A DNA stretch of 45,513 bases. It comes from UMGS172 sp964424555 (GTDB lineage: Bacteria > Bacillota > Clostridia > Oscillospirales > Acutalibacteraceae). Position numbers and translations under genes: made by a program. The DNA is taken from assembly GCA_964424555.1 (NCBI GenBank), contig CAYRIX010000015.1:1-45513 (forward strand). Reading direction: 5' to 3'. Shown piece by piece: positions 39,672 to 45,513 of the stretch (position 1 is its first letter; the number at the start of each line of letters is the position of its first letter). The notes under the pieces are model-generated. The model was given only the letters and a program-made list of their open reading frames with translations, searched no databases and was not told where the DNA came from.

Positions 39672-40436
39672 TTACCTCGTTTTTCGGTGTTTCCAAAGAA
39701 ATTTAAGCATTGAGGAAATGTGGATCAAAAGATATTTTATGCTTTTGGCACTGCTGCGCTCCCACTCGTGTATAACATGAAATTGCGGCAGGTACATAAC
39801 CTTACCGTGGCTTTTGGCCCTTAAAGTCAGGTCAGCATCCTCCATGTACATAAAAAAGCGTTCATCAAAGCCGCCCATATTGCGAAAAGCCTCGGTCCTT
39901 ATTACCGCAAAGCAACCGCTGCATTGGTCTATCTCACAAGGCAGGGTAATGCTTTTGTCCTCCATGGTGTACTCAATGGCTTTTTTCTTAAAAAACGGAG
40001 TGCGTCTTGCTAACAGATATATAAGCTTGGGGCGTAATTTGGGTAAATGCTGTTCACCGCCGTCAGGAAAGAGCACCTTGGGAGTTGCAAGCACAACATC
40101 GGGATGCTTGTCCATGTAATCGCAGATATCGGTCAATACATCGCTGTCAAGCCTTATGTCGGGGTTCATGATGCAATGATATTTAGAATCGAGCATAGGT
40201 ATAACCAGATTGTTGGCTTTGCCAAAACCGAGATTATCTCCGTTTTCGGTAAATGCGGCCGTTTCGTCGTTGCTGAGCACAGCCGATTTCGTGTTGTCGG
40301 TTGAGCCGTTGTCAAAAACATATAGTTTGTAATCTACACCTTTAGTATACTCTTTGAGCGTGGATACAGCGGTGCCTATTTTATTTTCGCTGTTATAGGT
40401 TACAATGCAGACCGAAACCGTATTGGTATATTGCAT
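39672..40436 (-). CDS. Family 2 glycosyltransferase, probably rhamnosyltransferase
   Basis: A 254-residue cytoplasmic GT2 enzyme beginning VSVCIVTYNSENKIGTAV. NPDIRLDSDVL carries the acidic donor-binding site, and FDERFFMYMEDADLTLRA is the conserved acceptor/base region of this group. It resembles rhamnosyl transferases of the WbbL type, and its position as the first gene of the rhamnose operon supports transfer of rhamnose to a cell-wall polysaccharide. The acceptor cannot be told. Confidence 0.88.
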   Translation of the reverse strand: MQYTNTVSVCIVTYNSENKIGTAVSTLKEYTKGVDYKLYVFDNGSTDNTKSAVLSNDETAAFTENGDNLGFGKANNLVIPMLDSKYHCIMNPDIRLDSDVLTDICDYMDKHPDVVLATPKVLFPDGGEQHLPKLRPKLIYLLARRTPFFKKKAIEYTMEDKSITLPCEIDQCSGCFAVIRTEAFRNMGGFDERFFMYMEDADLTLRAKSHGKVMYLPQFHVIHEWERSSAKSIKYLLIHISSMLKFLWKHRKTR

Positions 40437-40512
40437 ACATGCCTCCGTACCGATATATACATTTCCTCTTGTATTCTACCACACATTCCCCACGAATTCA
40501 ACACAAATTTAA

Positions 40513-40567
40513 GTATCGAAAAAGATATCGTTTACGTATTGAAAAAAGATATCGCAGGTGGTATAAT
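40513..40567 (+). promoter_or_regulatory. PAP2 gene promoter with two direct repeats
   Basis: GTATCGAAAAAGATATCG (40513-40530) and GTATTGAAAAAAGATATCG (40536-40554) are near-identical and start 23 bases apart. The second contains the -35 TTGAAA (40539-40544), with TATAAT at 40562-40567 after 17 bases. The repeats could bind a regulator of this gene or of the divergent rhamnose operon. Confidence 0.65.
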
Positions 40568-40597
40568 AAACAAATAGTCTGATTTCGGAGAAATTGC

Positions 40598-41320
40598 ATG
40601 AAGATACGTGATCTTAGAAGAAGCATAATAGATGACTATGCGGTCATTCCTTTCCTACTGTGTGGCGTGGGACAGATGACGGCTTTTTATCTCGTGCGAC
40701 TGATTAACCGTCTTGTATACGGACCAGTTGAGAATTATTTTGATATAACCACTAAACTCGACAGGATAATACCTGTTGTTCCCAAATGGGTCATAGTTTA
40801 CATACTGAGCTATGTTTTTTGGTTAGTAAGTTATCTTTGGGTATCGAAGGAGAGCAAGGAGGTAAGCAACCGTTTTCTCACTGCAGATATGTTGGGTAAG
40901 GTTTTGTGTGCCGTGATTTTTGTTGCTTTTCCTACCACTAATACGAGACTTCCTTTGCCGTCTGAGGATTGGGCAAGACCTGTTTTGGAGCTTATATATT
41001 TTCTGGACTCGCCCGATAATCTTTTTCCCTCGATGCACTGTTCGGTAAGCTGGTTTGCGGTGAGATATGTTTGCAAAAGTAAAAAGATACCTATGTGGTA
41101 TAAATGTGTTTCGGTTGTAATGACGCTGTTGGTATTTTTGTCGGTGCTGTTTACCAAGCAACACGTTGTTATCGATATTTTCGGCGGCATTGCCGTGGCC
41201 GAGCTTAGCATCCAAATATCGGAAAGAACAAATCTTTATAAGCTTTATGATAAATTGGACGTAGTGGGTAGTTTTTATGACAGAAGAGATAAACGAAAAG
41301 CTGAAAAAGGAAGAAGATAA
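40598..41320 (+). CDS. PAP2-family membrane phosphatase
   Basis: A 240-residue protein with five to six membrane helices and a PAP2 active site on the outer face: FPSMHCSVSWFAVRY gives the middle motif, and TKQHVVIDIFGGIAVAE carries the catalytic histidine and aspartate. The layout is closest to the inositol-phosphoryl transferase/PAP2-like group. It probably dephosphorylates lipid phosphates such as phosphatidic acid or undecaprenyl pyrophosphate. It overlaps the next gene by 44 bases. Confidence 0.85.
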   Translation: MKIRDLRRSIIDDYAVIPFLLCGVGQMTAFYLVRLINRLVYGPVENYFDITTKLDRIIPVVPKWVIVYILSYVFWLVSYLWVSKESKEVSNRFLTADMLGKVLCAVIFVAFPTTNTRLPLPSEDWARPVLELIYFLDSPDNLFPSMHCSVSWFAVRYVCKSKKIPMWYKCVSVVMTLLVFLSVLFTKQHVVIDIFGGIAVAELSIQISERTNLYKLYDKLDVVGSFYDRRDKRKAEKGRR

Positions 41321-42005
41321 GCCCTATTTAGGCCACCGCCAACGGGTGAGAGACCGATTCCGAGCAACGGGCTTTGACGGAATGAATGATTATGAAAAGC
41401 TCGAATTATTGCTGATGTTTGCAATACAGAGAAAAGATACCAAGCCTATAGCTAAACGCTTGATAGAACGGTTCGGGGATATTGCAAGGGTATTTGAAGC
41501 GACCGAACAACAGCTTTGTGAGGTAAAAGGTCTGACACCAAATGCGGCATTATTACTCAGAATGATAGTTCCTCTTCTGGAAGAATACCATAGCATTAAT
41601 GCAGAGAGTAGGGCGGTTACCGATTCTGGCTCATGTGCCAGAATGCTTTGCGAAAAATACAAGGGCGTTATGCAGGAAAAGGTCTTTATTGTTTGCACCG
41701 ATGCCGCCTGCAAGGTACTTGCCATCGAAGAGGTTTGCGAGGGAGATATATCAAGCGTCAACGTTAACTGCCGACGCTTGGTTGAGATAGTACTCAAATA
41801 CCCGAGAACGGTAGCTATAATTCTGGCACATAATCATCCCGGAGGTCTTGCATTGCCCTCGAGAGAGGATATATTAAGTACTGCAGAATTGTTTAAGACA
41901 CTGGGGTGCATGGGTATAAACCTTGTTGATCATATTGTTGTTGCAGATGATGATTATATTTCGATGGCTCAATCGCCAAAATTCAGCGGTGTGTTCAGAC
42001 GTTGA
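41277..42005 (+). CDS. radC: RadC/JAB-domain protein (DUF2466)
   Basis: A 242-residue RadC family protein. A helix-hairpin-helix-like region (about 20-100) with YEKLELLLMFAIQRKDTKPI is followed by a JAB/MPN metalloprotease-like domain with HNHPGGLALPSREDI (about residues 184-198), the conserved H-x-H-x10-D set. The cellular role is unsettled; the link to DNA repair is not supported by recent work. It overlaps the PAP2 gene and so is co-transcribed. Confidence 0.93.
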   Translation: MTEEINEKLKKEEDKPYLGHRQRVRDRFRATGFDGMNDYEKLELLLMFAIQRKDTKPIAKRLIERFGDIARVFEATEQQLCEVKGLTPNAALLLRMIVPLLEEYHSINAESRAVTDSGSCARMLCEKYKGVMQEKVFIVCTDAACKVLAIEEVCEGDISSVNVNCRRLVEIVLKYPRTVAIILAHNHPGGLALPSREDILSTAELFKTLGCMGINLVDHIVVADDDYISMAQSPKFSGVFRR

Positions 42006-42068
42006 ATGTAAAGTTATAACGTAATCAGGTGACAACAGTGCAACATTATAACATTGTTCAAATTTTCA

Positions 42069-42097
42069 TTGACAAAAACTGAGAGTGAGTTTATACT
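42069..42097 (+). promoter_or_regulatory. Sigma-A promoter of the cohesin-protein gene
   Basis: TTGACA at 42069-42074 and TATACT at 42092-42097 are 17 bases apart. Confidence 0.8.
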
Positions 42098-42121
42098 ATA
42101 TAGTAGTGTATTGTAACAGTA

Positions 42122-42135
42122 GGTCAAGCTTGACC
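42122..42135. promoter_or_regulatory. Perfect 14-bp palindrome in the leader
   Basis: GGTCAAGCTTGACC lies about 18 bases after the expected start of the cohesin-gene transcript, a position that would suit a repressor operator. Confidence 0.45.
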
Positions 42136-42154
42136 GTGAAAGAGGAGTATTTTG

Positions 42155-43162
42155 ATGATTAAAAATATTAAACGTTCCGTTACAATTTTTGTGGCAATCT
42201 GTCTTGTGTTGTCAAGTATGGTAATTACATTAAGTGTAAGCGCTGCAGAAAAAACGCTGGCCGTCACTGTCGAGTCTAAAGACGTGATGACAGGTGAAAC
42301 GGTTGAGGTAGACGTATCCGTCACTTCTAATCCCGGTATTACAATGCTTAGGCTTAAGCTTGAGTATGATACCGATATGCTCACACTTACCAATGTCGCC
42401 GATGTTGAGTTGCTCAGCGGAGCTGTCTTGAGTGATACATACACTTCGCCTTATTACCTTGTTTGGAAGGATTCCTTGGCTAAGACCGATAATACTGCAA
42501 CAGGCACTATCGCCAAGCTGACCTTTAAGGTTTCTGATACGGCTGTGGATGATGATACTGCCGATGTTAAGGTTTCGCTGGTAGGTGCTAATGATATTCT
42601 TGATGCCGATCTTAATGCCTGCGCACTTAGTGCTACTAACGGTGTTTTGACTGTATTTAATGACGAACTTAAGGATGTTATGCCTGAAACATATGTAACC
42701 AATCCTGAGACATCCATCCGTCTTGAGGAGGCAGATGCCGACCCGTATGTCTCGGCAGGTATCCGCTTTAAGGGAACCTTCTCTGAAGCTCAAATGGCGG
42801 ATGCTGTTGAGATAGGCTTTGCCGCTGCCCCTACCAAGGCTATATTAAGTGATAACGATTGGTATCAGTTTGATGCCAACGGAAATATCAACAATTCCAT
42901 CGCAAAAACCGTAACCTGTTATGACGCCTCAAGCGGAAAGCATGTTGTTTTCGATACAAATATTCCCGACGAGGGATGCAGATCCTACAGACTTATTCTT
43001 ACAAATCTTTCCACAAAAGATGGGGAAAAGCACTACGATCTGGAAATAGCGGTCGTTATGTATGTAAAGACCGAGAGCGGTTACACATATTATAGAGTTG
43101 GCTCTACGACCTATCAAGACGTATATGATTATTGCGAGGCCAACGGAATGTTGCCAACGTAA
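42155..43162 (+). CDS. Secreted protein with a single cohesin domain
   Basis: A 335-residue exported protein. A signal peptide (about 1-30, ending VSAAE) leads to a cohesin domain (about 32-165): VESKDVMTGETVEVDVSV, then MLRLKLEYDTDMLTLTNV and GTIAKLTFKVSDTA. Cohesins bind dockerin modules in cellulosomes. The C-terminal 160 residues form a beta-rich domain I do not recognise, ending VYDYCEANGMLPT. No dockerin, anchor, sortase motif or carbohydrate-binding module is visible. GAGGAG precedes ATG 42155. It has its own promoter and terminator. Confidence 0.82.
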   Translation: MIKNIKRSVTIFVAICLVLSSMVITLSVSAAEKTLAVTVESKDVMTGETVEVDVSVTSNPGITMLRLKLEYDTDMLTLTNVADVELLSGAVLSDTYTSPYYLVWKDSLAKTDNTATGTIAKLTFKVSDTAVDDDTADVKVSLVGANDILDADLNACALSATNGVLTVFNDELKDVMPETYVTNPETSIRLEEADADPYVSAGIRFKGTFSEAQMADAVEIGFAAAPTKAILSDNDWYQFDANGNINNSIAKTVTCYDASSGKHVVFDTNIPDEGCRSYRLILTNLSTKDGEKHYDLEIAVVMYVKTESGYTYYRVGSTTYQDVYDYCEANGMLPT

Positions 43163-43265
43163 AGCTCTAATTAAATTTGAATAGTGTTAACCTTGGAGAT
43201 TTTAGAGTAGGTTTTGCATTAATGTATTGCATTATCTTTATTCTCCGTGCATATTTTGTTTAAAG

Positions 43266-43303
43266 AGAAGCGGTACGTTTCCCGTGCCGCTTCTTGTATT
43301 TTT
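43266..43303 (+). terminator. Terminator of the cohesin gene
   Basis: AGAAGCGGTACG and CGTGCCGCTTCT pair (one wobble) around TTTCC, followed by TGTATTTTTT. The approximately 100 bases between the stop codon and this hairpin show nothing else. Confidence 0.88.
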
Positions 43304-43322
43304 TGAAGTGGAGTATTATATT

Positions 43323-44003
43323 ATGGATAAGCTTTTAGCTCTTTTTAGTGATTTTGGTCCTGTTTCGATAGTTTTGAGATTGGTGCTTGCTGCCTTGTTT
43401 GGCGGTCTTATCGGTAGTGAGAGAGGCCGTCACGGTCGTGCAGCAGGTATGAGAACACATATATTGATCTGCCTCGGTGCGGCTATGACCTCATTAACGG
43501 GCCTTTATATTGCACATATCGGCGTTGACGGTGATATTTCAAGAATCTCTGCTCAGGTTATTTCCGGTATAGGTTTCCTCGGTGTAGGTACAATCCTTAT
43601 TCGTCATAATTCCATCGTAACGGGACTTACCACAGCTGCAGGTATGTGGTCAACCGCCGCAATTGGTATCGCTGTCGGCTACGGTTTCTATATTGGTGCA
43701 ATGCTTGCAACAGCTATTTGTATTTTTACTGCAACTGCATTAACCCGTTTTGAGAGGCAACGCAAGAACGTTACTCATTTTTATGCCGAAATTACCGCCG
43801 ATAAAAATACTGATAATATTGTTGAAACTATCCGTTCTATGGAAGATGGCGACATTGCGGTCGATATAGTTTTAGCAAAAAGCAACAGCACCGGCCGACT
43901 TGGACTTATAATTGACGTTAGAAATCCCAAGTCACCTGAAAGTTTTAAAAACAAGATCAATGCTATTGAGGGTGTCTGCTTGGTTATTGAAGAAAAGATC
44001 TGA
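43323..44003 (+). CDS. MgtC/SapB family membrane protein
   Basis: A 226-residue protein with four to five N-terminal helices and a small C-terminal ACT-like domain. FGGLIGSERGRHGRAAGMRT is the MgtC signature, with SGIGFLGVGTILIRHNS and TTAAGMWSTAAIGIAVG following. Members affect magnesium homeostasis or membrane energetics. ATG 43323 with GTGGAG is chosen over an upstream frame that crosses the previous terminator. No magnesium riboswitch is seen upstream. Confidence 0.92.
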   Translation: MDKLLALFSDFGPVSIVLRLVLAALFGGLIGSERGRHGRAAGMRTHILICLGAAMTSLTGLYIAHIGVDGDISRISAQVISGIGFLGVGTILIRHNSIVTGLTTAAGMWSTAAIGIAVGYGFYIGAMLATAICIFTATALTRFERQRKNVTHFYAEITADKNTDNIVETIRSMEDGDIAVDIVLAKSNSTGRLGLIIDVRNPKSPESFKNKINAIEGVCLVIEEKI

Positions 44004-44013
44004 ATTTTAGCTT

Positions 44014-44049
44014 CCGCATTCCGATTTTTGTCGGGATGCGGTATTTTTT
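44014..44049 (+). terminator. Terminator of the MgtC gene
   Basis: CCGCATTCCGA and TCGGGATGCGG pair around TTTTTG, followed by TATTTTTTT. Confidence 0.9.
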
Positions 44050-44123
44050 TATTATTAAATAAATGAAATATTTTTCAAAAATATGTTTAAATTTAATTCT
44101 CGAAAATTTGTTTAAACATATAC

Positions 44124-44152
44124 TTGAAATATCGGCGATGATATGCTATACT
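44124..44152 (+). promoter_or_regulatory. Sigma-A promoter of the EF-G-like gene
   Basis: TTGAAA at 44124-44129 and TATACT at 44147-44152 are 17 bases apart, giving a leader of about 110 AT-rich bases. Confidence 0.7.
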
Positions 44153-44272
44153 TATTAAAAGGGAATAAAAACAATAAAATTTAAGTGCAATTTATGTGCA
44201 GTTTGCACAATAAGATATCTGTAAATATATTCACCTCAATATATTTCAATTTTTTAGCAGAGGATGGTCAAT

Positions 44273-45513
44273 ATGAAACAGTTCGACATTAACAAAATCA
44301 AAAGCATTGCGCTTCTCGGTCACGGTTCGTCCGGTAAAACGACCTTGGCCGACTCTATGCTTTATTATGCCGGTGTTACCGACCGTATAGGTAAGACTGC
44401 TGACGGTTCGGCAACAATGGATTTTGACGCCGAGGAGAAAAAGCGCAGCGTATCGGTTTCTACGGCAGTCTATCAGTTGGAATATAAGGAAAATAAGATA
44501 AATCTTATAGATGCTCCCGGTCTTTTCGACTTTGCAGGCGGCGTTAGTGAGGCACTTACTGCGGCAGACAGTGCCATGATCGTGCTTTCGGGTAAATCAG
44601 GTCTCAATGTCGGTGCACAGATTAATTATGATCAGGCCAAGGCGGCAGGTGTACCTGTTTCGTTCTTCATCGGTAAGCTTGATTCTCCAAGAGCTTATTT
44701 TTACCGTGTTATTTCTACTCTTACTGCACACTACGGTGCTGTTGTTTGTCCCGTTGTTATTCCTTATGTTGAGGGTGAAACGGTTGTATCCTACGTCAAC
44801 CTTATCGAAGGCAAGGCGTATAAGTGCGACGGTGTAAAGACCACCGAGACCGATATGCCCGAGAGTGATGACATCAACAACATGCGTGATGTTATGCTTG
44901 AGGCAGTTGCCAGCGTTGACGAGGCTTTGATGGAAAAATATTTCGGCGGTGAAGAATTTACCCCTGATGAGATAAAGGATGCTCTTAAAAAGGGTATGGT
45001 TGCAGGTGACATTTGTCCTGTGTTCGGTGGCATTAACCAGACAGGTGAGGGCGTAGGCCTTGCCGTTGATATACTTGCAGATATTGCTCCTTCGGCCGCT
45101 GACCGTGAGTATAAGGTCAAAAACGGTGATGCTTTAGGTACTGCAAACTGCAACCCGACCGCACCTGCTACTGCAGTCGTATTCAAAACAATCGCCGACC
45201 CGTTTGTCGGAAAGCTTTCGTATTTTAAGGTTATTAACGGTAGCGTTAAGGTCGACATGAAGCTCACTAATATGCGTACGGGCGAGGAGGAACGTCTCGG
45301 AAAGGTAATGTGGCTCAAGGCTGGTAAGCAAGAGGATGCCGATGTTATCAACGCAGGAGATATCGGCTCGGTGGCAAAGCTCGGAAACGTCAAGACAGGC
45401 GATACCCTCTGTGCCGCAGGTTCGACCGTAGAGGTCGTTGCGGCCGAATTCCCCAAGGCTTGCCTCTCAATGGCCGTCAAGGTGTTGAAAAAGGGTGAGG
45501 AGGAAAAGGTGTC
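44273..45513 (+). CDS. EF-G-like translational GTPase (partial, C-terminus beyond window)
   Basis: The frame runs from ATG 44273, after AGAGGA, to the window edge: about 413 residues of an expected 690 or so. It is an elongation-factor-G-like protein of the type found beside true EF-G in Clostridia. G1 is LLGHGSSGKTTLAD, the switch region has DFDAEEKKRSVSVSTAVYQL, and G3 is NLIDAPGLFDFAGG. The fourth GTP motif reads GKLD instead of NKxD, which may alter nucleotide specificity. Domain II begins near residue 305. Its cellular role is not established. Confidence 0.88.
   Translation, partial: MKQFDINKIKSIALLGHGSSGKTTLADSMLYYAGVTDRIGKTADGSATMDFDAEEKKRSVSVSTAVYQLEYKENKINLIDAPGLFDFAGGVSEALTAADSAMIVLSGKSGLNVGAQINYDQAKAAGVPVSFFIGKLDSPRAYFYRVISTLTAHYGAVVCPVVIPYVEGETVVSYVNLIEGKAYKCDGVKTTETDMPESDDINNMRDVMLEAVASVDEALMEKYFGGEEFTPDEIKDALKKGMVAGDICPVFGGINQTGEGVGLAVDILADIAPSAADREYKVKNGDALGTANCNPTAPATAVVFKTIADPFVGKLSYFKVINGSVKVDMKLTNMRTGEEERLGKVMWLKAGKQEDADVINAGDIGSVAKLGNVKTGDTLCAAGSTVEVVAAEFPKACLSMAVKVLKKGEEEKV

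Noticed and set aside
1..45513. CRISPR array, rRNA operon, complete insertion sequence or prophage
   Set aside because: No regularly spaced repeats, rRNA segments, transposase or phage structural genes were seen on either strand.

Overview
The window looks like a stretch of chromosome from an anaerobic, endospore-forming Clostridia bacterium, probably in or near the Ruminococcaceae/Oscillospiraceae. This is inferred from the presence of spoIIGA-sigE, an HrcA/CIRCE-controlled groESL operon, a class D-like sortase, a cohesin-domain protein, SAM-I and FMN riboswitches, DUF6062 and DUF1294 proteins, and many clear sigma-A promoters and hairpin/U-tract terminators. Several genes appear to use TTG or GTG starts. 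No CRISPR array, rRNA, complete insertion sequence or prophage is visible.

Layout. 1-1762: an AT-rich HaeIII-like restriction-modification pair (the nuclease is cut by the window edge) lies just 3' of a tRNA-Arg(CCU). Behind the tRNA is a partial copy of its 5' half, split by a 73-bp two-hairpin insert. 2014-5012: a lipoprotein glycosidase (GH16) and a membrane metallophosphoesterase. 5036-13423: housekeeping genes tyrA, pncB, lon, engB, lysA, a DUF6062 gene and an OGG1-type glycosylase. 13424-16347: a regulatory region rich in inverted repeats and DnaA-box-like sites, then a small membrane protein, a secreted protein with a non-canonical sorting signal, its likely sortase, and a membrane protein. 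16379-18022: spoIIGA-sigE. 18104-22807: two large extracytoplasmic enzymes (GHL10-type, one fused to a peptidoglycan amidase). 22904-25489: DUF1294, FMN riboswitch-ribU, SAM riboswitch-metK. 25520-25918: an AbrB-like mini-gene preceded by an unrecognised structured RNA with a terminator and a possible antiterminator. 26115-31227: pepD, a GH16 protein with no signal peptide, tspO, groESL. 31326-33302: smpB, an esterase, ssrA (tmRNA), then a tandem duplication of the tmRNA 3' end and terminator. 33339-37045: EamA transporter, radical SAM protein, lipid kinase and acyltransferase. 37087-40436: dTDP-rhamnose genes and a glycosyltransferase. 40598-45513: PAP2 phosphatase, RadC-like protein, cohesin protein, MgtC, and the start of an EF-G-like GTPase.

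How the genes relate. Envelope biology dominates: a sortase with its substrate, two GHL10-type proteins, rhamnose precursor synthesis, lipid kinase/acyltransferase/PAP2, a cohesin protein and two GH16 proteins. smpB and ssrA form a trans-translation locus. Transport of riboflavin and synthesis of S-adenosylmethionine are each under their own riboswitch. The most promising unexplained items are the structured RNA ahead of the AbrB-like gene, the sortase cassette, and the two places (tRNA-Arg and tmRNA) where part of an RNA gene is duplicated beside the functional copy.
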